10,113 nucleotides of DNA from MAG-121220-bin8 sp964433845 (GTDB taxonomy: Bacteria; Bacteroidota; Bacteroidia; Flavobacteriales; Flavobacteriaceae). The position numbers and the translations under genes are program-made. A model generated the notes under the pieces. That model did not search any database and had not been told where the DNA came from. It saw only the letters and a list, made by a program, of their open reading frames with translations. The stretch covers positions 1 to 10,113 of the forward strand of contig CAYSTA010000045.1 of the NCBI GenBank assembly GCA_964433845.1, given 5' to 3'. Positions 1-7,256 of this stretch are shown piece by piece. How positions within the stretch are numbered: the stretch's first letter is position 1; the number at the start of each line of letters is the position of its first letter.

Positions 1-346
1 GATGAGGTCTATGAAGTTTCCACATAAATGCATTTTCATGTGAAAATCTATGCCATAAATACTGAGTAAGATCATCAAGGATTAAAAAAGCTATAACATG
101 CCACAAAAAAAATGAATTAATAAAAAAGTCCTCATAAATAGAAAACCATGAATCCATTATTAGTAGAACAAAAAGAAAAATAGCAGGTTGAATTAATGTT
201 GGAAGGATAGTTAAACATACTAATTCAATAGTTAAATCATTTTTTGATCTGTTATCATTAAAATATAGTCCTCCAAGAGACTCTATAATTCCAAGAACTA
301 ACAGTACTATAACAGGAATTAATTTACTTATACTTTCTGGTTCCAT
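1..346 (-). CDS. Fatty acid hydroxylase / sterol desaturase family membrane protein, N-terminal part (runs off left edge)
   Basis: The minus-strand frame opens at an ATG (bases 346-344) and stays open to the window edge, giving 115 residues from M-E-P-E-S-I-S. Three hydrophobic stretches at about residues 8-25, 41-65 and 79-92 look like membrane helices. They are followed by the histidine clusters of the fatty acid hydroxylase superfamily: H-R-F-S-H at 99-103 and H-R-P-H at 112-115, where the next His of an HRxHH motif would fall just outside the window. These enzymes hold a di-iron centre on the cytoplasmic face of a membrane and hydroxylate or desaturate lipids, sterols or carotenoids; the substrate cannot be told from this half. 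The gene is divergent from the acetoacetyl-CoA synthetase, with about 90 nt between the two starts. No Shine-Dalgarno sequence is evident. The family call is firm because of the His spacing after the helices; the substrate is unknown. Confidence 0.85.
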   Translation of the reverse strand, partial: MEPESISKLIPVIVLLVLGIIESLGGLYFNDNRSKNDLTIELVCLTILPTLIQPAIFLFVLLIMDSWFSIYEDFFINSFFLWHVIAFLILDDLTQYLWHRFSHENAFMWKLHRPH

Positions 347-381
347 CTTTTTATAAAAATAGTAAAATAATAATAATAAGG

Positions 382-406
382 TTCAGTATATTAGCTTTTT
401 ACTGAA
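382..406. promoter_or_regulatory. 7-bp inverted repeat in divergent intergenic region, possible operator
   Basis: TTCAGTA at 382-388 is mirrored exactly by TACTGAA at 400-406, with 11 nt between. It lies in the only spacer between the divergent hydroxylase-family gene and the acetoacetyl-CoA synthetase, 30 nt before the start of the latter. The arms contain C and G in otherwise nearly pure A/T DNA, which makes chance a little less likely. It could bind a dimeric regulator or form a leader hairpin; it is not followed by a U tract of terminator type. No regulator gene is in the window. This is a weak call resting on symmetry and location only. Confidence 0.3.
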
Positions 407-435
407 GTAATTTATTTTAATATAAATAATAGGTT

Positions 436-2310
436 TTGAAAACGATATTATCAAAGTATAAAGAATTTCTAAAATCAAATAATAAATTAAACTTTAAATC
501 CTACAATGATTTACATAATTGGAGTATTAATGAAATATCTGATTTTTGGGAGTCGATAGTCAAATTTTTTAAAATAGAATTTGATAAGCCTCCAACGTTA
601 ATTTATAAATTCAATAATAATTTTATTAAGACTCTTTGGTTTGTGAATTCAAAGATTAGTTATTCCAAAAATATTTTTAAAAATCACAGATTAAAAACTC
701 CAGCAATTAAATATCAAGATGAAAATGGAACATATCTTGAAATATCTTGGGAATCATTGAAGATGAAGACTTTTGAATTCCAAGAGATTTTAGTTAAAAA
801 CAATGTAAAATTAGGTGATAGGGTAGTAGGATATTGCTCCAATACTCCTGAAGTTGTAGCAGCTTTTTTGGCAGTGAATTCACTTGGAGCAATTTGGTCA
901 TCTTGTTCACCGGATTTTGGTTATGATTCTGTTTATGATAGGTTTAACCAGATTCAACCAAAATTCTTGTTTTATCACTCAGAGTATATGTATAATGGGA
1001 AAATTTTTTCTTTAGATTTAAAAGTTAAAAAACTTAAAAGATCGATAAAATCAATTTCTGGTATTTTAGACTTAAATACTAAATCAACATTTACTAATAA
1101 TTTAAAAAAGATAAATTTAAATTTTGTATCGGTTGATTTTGATCATCCAATTTGGATTTTATTTTCTTCAGGAACTACTGGAAAACCTAAGGCAATTACA
1201 CATAGAACAGGAGGGATGATATTAGAACATTATAAAGCCTTGTCAATTCATCAAAATGTTTCTAATGTCGATTCATACTTTTGGTATTCAACTACTGGAT
1301 GGATGATGTGGAATTATTCTTTGAGCAGTCTTTTAATAGGATCTACTTTATGTATTTACAATGGATCACCTATATACCCTGACAACGGAGTACTTTGGAG
1401 GTTTGCTAAAAAAGCAAAAATTAACCATTTTGGACATGGAGCTGTCTTTTTTCAAAATCTATTATCTAACCTTCCAAAAGAGTTAGTTTCTCATGATTTA
1501 TCTAATTTAACAACTATAGGTTCTACAGGTTCACCATTATTTAGAGAAACTAACATAGGATTAAATAAACTTTTTCCTGATGTCCATATTGTTTCTTTAA
1601 GTGGAGGAACTGATGTTTGTACAGCATTTATTGGAGGAAATTTAGATTTGGATGTTATTCCTGGAGAAATTCAATGTAAAATGTTAGGTGCATCTGTTGA
1701 AGTTTGGAATGATAATGCAAATGAAATTAAGAATAAAATGGGTGAACTTGTTTTAACTAAGCCATTAATTTCAATGCCTGTATTTTTTTGGAATGATATT
1801 AATGATGAAAAATATAAAAAAAGTTATTTTTCAAAATTTAATAAAATTTGGAACCACGGAGATTGGGTTACAGAGACATTAAATGGTGGCATTATTGTTC
1901 ATGGGCGCTCTGATTCAACTTTAAATAGATTCGGAGTAAGGATAGGCACATCAGAGATATATAGCGCTATTAAAGATCTATACTATGTTGAAGACAGTTT
2001 AATAATTCATGTAGATGATAGTGATGAGAATAAGCTAATTCTTTTTATAAAATCTTCATCAAAAATTAATTATGATGAACTAAAATCTGTCATTAGATCA
2101 AAATGTTCTCCAAGGCATGTTCCAGATTTAATTTTCCAAAGTCCTGATATACCTTATACTATAAGTGGAAAAAAAGTTGAAGTACCTATAAAGAAGATAT
2201 TGATGGGTAAAAATCAAAATGATGTTGTCAGTAAAGATTCTTTAAGAAACCCTAAATCTTTAGATTGGTTTGTAGAATTTTATGAAAATTTTTCTAAAAC
2301 CTTAACTTGA
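436..2310 (+). CDS. aacS: Acetoacetyl-CoA synthetase (acetoacetate--CoA ligase, AMP-forming)
   Basis: This 624-residue enzyme of the ANL adenylate-forming superfamily would activate acetoacetate with ATP and CoA to acetoacetyl-CoA in the cytoplasm. The N-terminal cap typical of acetyl/acetoacetyl-CoA synthetases is at about 1-80 (WSINE...FW at 29-38). The ATP-binding loop FSSGTTGKPK is at 243-252. The A5 region is SGGTDVC at 389-395, the form usual in acetoacetyl-CoA synthetases instead of the WWQTE of acetyl-CoA synthetases. HGDW is at 474-477, the hinge GRSD at 490-493, and the C-terminal catalytic lysine is probably K579 in TISGKK. The start must be TTG at 436: an in-frame TAG lies at 430-432, and the next ATG in frame would remove conserved sequence. 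The protein lacks roughly the first 15-20 residues of many family members. Its last 31 nt overlap the convergent nitronate monooxygenase gene. It probably returns acetoacetate from HMG-CoA lyase or ketone-body routes to central metabolism (inference). Confidence 0.93.
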   Translation: MKTILSKYKEFLKSNNKLNFKSYNDLHNWSINEISDFWESIVKFFKIEFDKPPTLIYKFNNNFIKTLWFVNSKISYSKNIFKNHRLKTPAIKYQDENGTYLEISWESLKMKTFEFQEILVKNNVKLGDRVVGYCSNTPEVVAAFLAVNSLGAIWSSCSPDFGYDSVYDRFNQIQPKFLFYHSEYMYNGKIFSLDLKVKKLKRSIKSISGILDLNTKSTFTNNLKKINLNFVSVDFDHPIWILFSSGTTGKPKAITHRTGGMILEHYKALSIHQNVSNVDSYFWYSTTGWMMWNYSLSSLLIGSTLCIYNGSPIYPDNGVLWRFAKKAKINHFGHGAVFFQNLLSNLPKELVSHDLSNLTTIGSTGSPLFRETNIGLNKLFPDVHIVSLSGGTDVCTAFIGGNLDLDVIPGEIQCKMLGASVEVWNDNANEIKNKMGELVLTKPLISMPVFFWNDINDEKYKKSYFSKFNKIWNHGDWVTETLNGGIIVHGRSDSTLNRFGVRIGTSEIYSAIKDLYYVEDSLIIHVDDSDENKLILFIKSSSKINYDELKSVIRSKCSPRHVPDLIFQSPDIPYTISGKKVEVPIKKILMGKNQNDVVSKDSLRNPKSLDWFVEFYENFSKTLT

Positions 2311-3257
2311 TTTTTAATTGAATCAATAAATTCTTTTTTAAGTTTATCTATTAGATCTTTTGTTGATGGACAATCCTCTATAGATGTAACACCTTGGCCA
2401 GCAGACCAAATTGTTTTCCAAGCTTTTGCTTCTGCCTGAGCTGCATCTAACTCATCACCAAAATTAATTTTTTTAGTATTACCCCACATATCTTCCGTAA
2501 TTCCCATCGATTCTAAGCTCTGACGCAGAAAATTTGCATTAACTCCTGAAACAGCTGCTGTATATACAATGTCGCCAGCTTTCGAGTTTATTATCATTTC
2601 CTTATATTTTTCATCCGCTTTACTCTCCAGAGTATTTATAAATCTTGTACCTAGATAAGCTAGGTCTGCGCCCATTTGAATTGCTGAAGCAATATCTCTT
2701 CCTGAGCTAATACATCCTGAAAGTAAAATAGTCTTGTCAAAAAAACTTCTTACCTCAGAAATAAATGGCATTGGATTTAATGTTCCTCCATGCCCTCCAG
2801 CTCCAGCAGCAACTAGAATCAAGCCATCTACTCCAGCTTCTGCAGCTTTTTCAGCATGTCTTTTTTTAATTACATCATGAAACACTAGTCCTCCATATGA
2901 ATGAACTGCATTAACAAGCTGACTAACAGCACCTAAAGAAGTTATTACTATAGGTACTTTATGTTTTATACAAATAGAAAGATCTTTTTTAACCCTTGGA
3001 TTAGTTTGATGAACAATTAAATTAACGCCAAATGGCGCAGGTTTTATTCCCGTTTCCTTTTCATAGTTATCTAATTCTGTTTTTATTTCAATTACCCACT
3101 CTTCAAAACCTTCACTTGTTCTTTGGTTTAATGCAGGAAAAGTTCCAACAATACCATTTTTACAACATTCTATTACAATCTCTGGTCCAGAGATTAAAAA
3201 CATTGGAGCAGCTACTGCAGGTATGTTTAGTTCATTTATAAAATTTGGCTTATTCAT
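2280..3257 (-). CDS. Nitronate monooxygenase / 2-nitropropane dioxygenase family flavin oxidoreductase
   Basis: A 325-residue FMN-dependent TIM-barrel protein of the COG2070 family, starting with ATG and of usual length. Visible marks are the N-terminal strand AVAAPMFLISGPE (about 14-26) and the distinctive GTFPALNQRT segment (38-47). The flavin-phosphate and active-site region AGAGGHGG is at 151-158, with His156 at the position of the catalytic His in nitronate monooxygenases. GADLAYLGTRF is at 196-206 and SAGQGV at 285-290. Family members oxidise alkyl nitronates or act as NAD(P)H:quinone or enoyl reductases, so the annotated reaction is not certain. Close-looking versions are often found beside fatty-acid catabolism genes, which fits here. 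The stop codon lies inside the end of the acetoacetyl-CoA synthetase gene (31-nt tail-to-tail overlap). A terminator at 3331-3363 separates it from the receptor gene upstream, so it should have its own promoter within 3258-3330, though I see no clear box there. Confidence 0.88.
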   Translation of the reverse strand: MNKPNFINELNIPAVAAPMFLISGPEIVIECCKNGIVGTFPALNQRTSEGFEEWVIEIKTELDNYEKETGIKPAPFGVNLIVHQTNPRVKKDLSICIKHKVPIVITSLGAVSQLVNAVHSYGGLVFHDVIKKRHAEKAAEAGVDGLILVAAGAGGHGGTLNPMPFISEVRSFFDKTILLSGCISSGRDIASAIQMGADLAYLGTRFINTLESKADEKYKEMIINSKAGDIVYTAAVSGVNANFLRQSLESMGITEDMWGNTKKINFGDELDAAQAEAKAWKTIWSAGQGVTSIEDCPSTKDLIDKLKKEFIDSIKNQVKVLEKFS

Positions 3258-3330
3258 TTAGAAAAATTATAGTAGTATAAATATCCTAATTATTTTTTTA
3301 ATATAAAATTTAAACATTGATTTATTAAAT

Positions 3331-3363
3331 AAAAAAAAGAGCAATATTACTTGCTCTTTTTTT
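3331..3363 (-). terminator. Intrinsic terminator after the TonB-dependent receptor gene
   Basis: A perfect stem pairs A7-GAGCAA (3332-3344) with TTGCTC-T7 (3351-3363) around the 6-nt loop TATTAC. Read on the minus strand it starts about 20 nt after the receptor stop codon and ends in a run of eight U, as expected for a Rho-independent terminator. The stem is also flanked by a T run on the plus strand, so it could work in both directions, but no plus-strand gene reads into it nearby. It probably ends the acyl-CoA synthetase / hydrolase / receptor transcript and isolates the nitronate monooxygenase gene. Confidence 0.85.
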
Positions 3364-3383
3364 AAAAATATTATGATCGTATT

Positions 3384-6155
3384 TTAAAAATCATGTTTTA
3401 AAGTTAGAATCATTTGTCTACCTAATAGTGGCATGTTAGGGAAGATACTATATTTTGTATCCGTTAAGTTATAAAGATTCAACCCTATCATAGTTTTAGA
3501 GCTAATGTCAAAACCTATATTAGCGTCTATTACATTTCTTTTGTCAACTAGTCCAGAGTAAAACTGGCCCTTACTAGCCTCATAACCTCCATCATATTTA
3601 TAACTCATTCCTAAATTCCATTTTCTTCCATTATCATATACAAATCCAGCTTTTACTCTTTCTTTAGCATGGTTTAAACTATAACTTCCTGTTTCGAGTA
3701 AGGATCCTAAAGCATCTTGTTTAAAAGTTGTTTGACTTACAGTTGAATAGTTACCCCATAAAGTTAAGTTGTCGTTTGCTCTCCACTTTACTCCACTTTC
3801 AAAGCCCCAGTAACTTACTCTACCAAAATTTTTCCAACCAAACATAACACTAGGTTCTCCACCAGGTGCTTGATCACTTTCTATTACTCCAACAGCCCCA
3901 GTTAATCCAGCCTGAACAGCAGCACCTGCCATTGTATTTGTCATTGCAGTTCCTAATTGATTTGCTATAATAGGCCCATATGCAGCAGGTAAATTCATTG
4001 TTGGGAAAATAGTGTTCAGAGCGTAGTTATAAAACATTGGTCCAACAGTTCCAGCAAAATCAGTTGCTAAAGTTGGCAATGCTACAAGTGGACTTACCTG
4101 CATTTGTGCAACAAAATTTTCTTTTATAGAGTTGTATACATTAAAATTAAAAGTAAATTTATCAGAAAGCATTCCTTTATATCCAAGTTCATAATGAGTT
4201 TCAGCTCCTAAAGTAGATTTGTCACTATTTTCAAGAGGACCAAAATAATTTCCATTAAGATCAAGTAGTGTACCAGTTGTAAAACCACCAGTTCCAGCTA
4301 CCGCAGCAAGAGTGGTGCTACTGGTTAAAAATGGAACAAACCCAGCTAACGGAGTATTAGGTAAAAGAGGAGCTACACCTTGAGCTAACACACCAAATAA
4401 TGTAGCGTGAGACATTCCAATTCCAGGATTAGAAGGAACAGCGCCTCCCCCAAATAACCATCTAGTTCTAATATTATTAAAAGTTTGAGCATCTCTATTA
4501 CCTAAAATCCACACATTTCCATATCCTGACGGTAAATTTTGTACTTGTGTATCAACAAATAAGTAAAGTGCTGGATCTGGAACAAAAGCTTTGTTAAATG
4601 TTAATCTCAAACTATGTCTTTGGGATGGCTTGTAAACAAAAGCAACTCTAGGAGAAAATGAATTTTCACCAATTGCTGGGAATTTATCATATCTACCAGC
4701 TAATTGTAAATTTAGCTTATCACTTAGATCAGTTTTAGTAGAAAAATAAGCTCCATAAACTCTATAATCATCTATGTCTTCATATCTACCATAAACTTGA
4801 CCATTAGTTTCAAAAGTTGCTAATTTATGTTCAACACCTACAGACATATCTGTGTTTATCTTATCAAAAGCTAGTTCATATTGAATTTGTAATTGAGATT
4901 GTGAACTGGCAACACCGGCTGTTTTACCAGTTCTATATATAAAAGATCTATTATGATTACTTTTATGTGGTTGTATGCTCATATAGTTCCACTGAACAAA
5001 CAAATTATTTGATTGAAGACGACTTTGTATAAAGGCTTGTCTTTGTGTAGCACGGTTCTCTCCAGTTGCTTGAAGAAAAATATTATCAGAAACTTCATTT
5101 ATACCAGCTACTGTCGTTAAAGAAAAATTGTTTGTAGGTCTGTAGTATATAGAAGCATCGACTCCCCTAGATGAGGCTCTTTCTACAGGTTTTTTACCAA
5201 TTGTTCTAACAACTTCTCCTGAAGTGGCATCAACTACATTATCAGGATATTGTGCTGAAGTACTTTCAGGAACATCAAAATTTTTGTTTTCACTATATTT
5301 TAAATTTAATTTATATCCAACAGTCTGAGCTTTATTGCTAGTAGCGTGTCTGAAATTCATGGTATAAATATTAAAATTACCCTTTTCCAACATAGATCCA
5401 CCATTAGATATTGCACCTCCTTGAATTTGCAAAGTAGTACCAGGATACTTGAAAGGGTCTTTACTTAGAAAATGTACAACACCAGCTCCAACACCAGGAC
5501 CATATAATGCAGATGCAGGTCCAAGTACAACCTCAACTCTTTCTAGGTCAATACTACTGAGACTAGAAGCGTTACTATCAAAAACATCTACACCAGTTAA
5601 ATTCAATGCTCTATAATCTTGCATTACTAGGGTCGATGTAGTAAGTAAATCTACATCATCTCTTAATGTAATATTTAGTTTGTTAGCACCTTGTCTATCA
5701 ACTTGAAGACCTACAACATCATCAACTAGACTTAAAGAATTAAAAACCGATTTATTTTCTATTTCTTTGGTTCCAATAACTGTAATAGCCGAAGCAGCAT
5801 TGATAGATTTTTCTGGTTTTCTAGATCCAGAAATGACAACTTCATCAAGTTCTTCACCAGAAATTAGTGATATAGAAATCACTTGAGATGTAGAGTTAAC
5901 TACAAGATTTTGTCCTTTAAAACCTATTGAACTTATTTCTAACGTCCAAGGGAGATCTTTATCTGAAGATAAAGTAAAAACTCCATTATCATCAGTTGAT
6001 ACTCCAGTATTTGTACCCTGAATAATAACATTAACTCCAGATATTCCATCAACACCATCAGTAATTTTACCGTTTACTGTGTTATTTTGGGCATTAACCA
6101 TCATAAAAGTGGTCAATAATAAAATTAGACTAGATAAATAAAATTTAAATTTCAT
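3384..6155 (-). CDS. TonB-dependent outer-membrane receptor with carboxypeptidase-like regulatory domain
   Basis: This 923-residue receptor imports a ligand across the outer membrane using TonB/ExbBD energy. A signal peptide covers about 1-22, ending N-A-Q. A carboxypeptidase D regulatory-like beta-sandwich spans about 25-97 (VNGKITDG, GVSTDDNGVFTL). The TonB-box-like segment LDEVVISGSRK is at 103-113. The plug spans about 115-235 and includes LERVEVVLGPASALYGPGVGAGVV at 204-227. The rest is beta-barrel, ending LTLKHDF with the C-terminal Phe needed for outer-membrane insertion. There is no SusD-type lipoprotein gene next to it, so it is not a SusCD pair. Two predicted outer loops (about 570-640 and 685-770) are unusually rich in Ala, Gly, Leu, Val and Thr, which may suit a hydrophobic ligand (inference). 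It lies 73 nt after the alpha/beta hydrolase gene and is followed by a strong terminator, so it is likely the last gene of that transcript, or has its own promoter in the gap. The ligand is unknown. Confidence 0.92.
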   Translation of the reverse strand: MKFKFYLSSLILLLTTFMMVNAQNNTVNGKITDGVDGISGVNVIIQGTNTGVSTDDNGVFTLSSDKDLPWTLEISSIGFKGQNLVVNSTSQVISISLISGEELDEVVISGSRKPEKSINAASAITVIGTKEIENKSVFNSLSLVDDVVGLQVDRQGANKLNITLRDDVDLLTTSTLVMQDYRALNLTGVDVFDSNASSLSSIDLERVEVVLGPASALYGPGVGAGVVHFLSKDPFKYPGTTLQIQGGAISNGGSMLEKGNFNIYTMNFRHATSNKAQTVGYKLNLKYSENKNFDVPESTSAQYPDNVVDATSGEVVRTIGKKPVERASSRGVDASIYYRPTNNFSLTTVAGINEVSDNIFLQATGENRATQRQAFIQSRLQSNNLFVQWNYMSIQPHKSNHNRSFIYRTGKTAGVASSQSQLQIQYELAFDKINTDMSVGVEHKLATFETNGQVYGRYEDIDDYRVYGAYFSTKTDLSDKLNLQLAGRYDKFPAIGENSFSPRVAFVYKPSQRHSLRLTFNKAFVPDPALYLFVDTQVQNLPSGYGNVWILGNRDAQTFNNIRTRWLFGGGAVPSNPGIGMSHATLFGVLAQGVAPLLPNTPLAGFVPFLTSSTTLAAVAGTGGFTTGTLLDLNGNYFGPLENSDKSTLGAETHYELGYKGMLSDKFTFNFNVYNSIKENFVAQMQVSPLVALPTLATDFAGTVGPMFYNYALNTIFPTMNLPAAYGPIIANQLGTAMTNTMAGAAVQAGLTGAVGVIESDQAPGGEPSVMFGWKNFGRVSYWGFESGVKWRANDNLTLWGNYSTVSQTTFKQDALGSLLETGSYSLNHAKERVKAGFVYDNGRKWNLGMSYKYDGGYEASKGQFYSGLVDKRNVIDANIGFDISSKTMIGLNLYNLTDTKYSIFPNMPLLGRQMILTLKHDF

Positions 6156-6194
6156 AATTATTGTTTTGGTTAAATTGTATATACTTTGTTTTCT

Positions 6195-6224
6195 CTATTA
6201 AACTATTATTAACTATTAAATAGT
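6195..6224. promoter_or_regulatory. Repeated CTATTA motif with small inverted repeat upstream of receptor gene
   Basis: In the 73-nt gap between the hydrolase stop and the receptor start, CTATTA occurs three times (starting at 6195, 6203 and 6213). The last copy lies in an inverted repeat, ACTATT-A-AATAGT (6212-6224). This could be a regulator site or part of a receptor promoter, but short repeats like this arise easily in such A/T-rich DNA. No clear TANNTTTG box is seen on the minus strand here. Low confidence. Confidence 0.15.
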
Positions 6225-6228
6225 AAAT

Positions 6229-7251
6229 TTAAGAATTTCTTAATATATGTGGCAAAATAATACTATTTATTCGGTTTTTAAAATTTTTATTGAAATCATG
6301 ACCCATTCCTTTGATAATATAAAGCTTACATCCATGTATTAAAGAAGCCATTTTCTTTGAATGACTTGCTTTAACTAAAGGGTCATCAGATCCGTGAATA
6401 ATAAGGGTAGGTGTTTTTATTTTTTTTAACTTACTATATCTGGAACCAGAATTTTTAATTGCTTTTTTGTGTTGATAAAAAGCTTTTTTATTATACCCAT
6501 TTCTTTTTTTTATTTCATAAAGAATTTTTTCTAGCTCTTTTTCTTGATTATGCACATAGTTTTCACTTCCTACCCAAAGATGTGATAATTTAAAATGGAA
6601 CTTAAGTGCTTTTTTAAGCTCTTTTTTTTTATTTCTGTATCCGTAAATCATTTTTCTTAATTGACCAAGTCGTTTGCTATCTGCTTTTTCAGCTTCAGGA
6701 TCAAATACATGACCACTTGACATTAATGTAGTAAGAGAAAGTATTTTTTCAGGATAATTAATAGCTAAAATTTGAGATATCATCCCACCCATAGAATACC
6801 CAATTAAATGAAACTTATCTATATTTAGATGGTTAGCTACTGCTAAGGTATCTAATGCCATATCATTCAAGCTGTATGAATTAGAATTACTCCAATCTTC
6901 AATCCAGTCAGACATTCCTAGTCCTCTATTATCAAACCTTATTACTCTAAAATCATTTATCAAAAAATTTCTAACCATTTTATCTGGCCATTGTATTAAT
7001 GATTCAGATGATCCATTAATTAAAATTATAGTTGATATAGGTTTTTCAGATAGACATAAATCTTCATAGAAAATTTTTATGCCTAAATTATTTGCAAAAC
7101 CTGTTTTCCCTTTGATAAGTTCAGGGATTTCTTTAAATGTCGCATTAGAAATTAATTTCTCAATATACTTTTCAAGTACATTATCATTAAGTAAAGAATG
7201 AAATACTTTAAAAGTAATTAATCCGATAATGAAAGTAAGAATATATTGCAT
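6229..7251 (-). CDS. Alpha/beta hydrolase (esterase/lipase-like), probably membrane-anchored
   Basis: A 340-residue alpha/beta hydrolase-fold protein. Residues 1-20 (MQYILTFIIGLITF...) form a hydrophobic N-terminal anchor or signal segment without a lipobox. The core has FDNRGLGMSD (106-115), the nucleophile elbow GYSMGG (Ser153), the acid in HGSDDPLV (Asp290) and the base in GMGHD (His318), so the triad is complete. A Lys-rich helical cap lies between about 185 and 280. The probable role is hydrolysis of an ester, such as a lipid, at the inner membrane; other reactions of the fold (C-C bond hydrolysis, dehalogenation, epoxide opening) cannot be excluded. I chose the ATG at 7251, 5 nt after the stop of the acyl-CoA synthetase gene. 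A TTG at 7266 in the same frame would add five residues and overlap that gene by 10 nt. Either start implies cotranscription and translational coupling, so its product may supply the carboxylate that the upstream ligase activates. Confidence 0.87.
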   Translation of the reverse strand: MQYILTFIIGLITFKVFHSLLNDNVLEKYIEKLISNATFKEIPELIKGKTGFANNLGIKIFYEDLCLSEKPISTIILINGSSESLIQWPDKMVRNFLINDFRVIRFDNRGLGMSDWIEDWSNSNSYSLNDMALDTLAVANHLNIDKFHLIGYSMGGMISQILAINYPEKILSLTTLMSSGHVFDPEAEKADSKRLGQLRKMIYGYRNKKKELKKALKFHFKLSHLWVGSENYVHNQEKELEKILYEIKKRNGYNKKAFYQHKKAIKNSGSRYSKLKKIKTPTLIIHGSDDPLVKASHSKKMASLIHGCKLYIIKGMGHDFNKNFKNRINSIILPHILRNS

Positions 7252-7256
7252 CAAAG

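Noticed and set aside
436..2310. Acetyl-CoA synthetase as an alternative name for this gene
   Set aside because: The A5 region reads SGGTDVC, not the WWQTE with pocket-limiting Trp of acetyl-CoA synthetases, and the overall motif set fits acetoacetyl-CoA synthetase.
3032..3241. 69-codon plus-strand open frame
   Set aside because: It lies wholly inside the well-supported nitronate monooxygenase gene on the other strand and has a low-complexity Leu/Phe/Gln-rich product without recognisable features; it is a shadow frame.
3384..6155. SusC-type polysaccharide-utilisation receptor
   Set aside because: There is no SusD-like lipoprotein, glycoside hydrolase or sugar regulator nearby, and the surrounding genes concern acyl-CoA metabolism.
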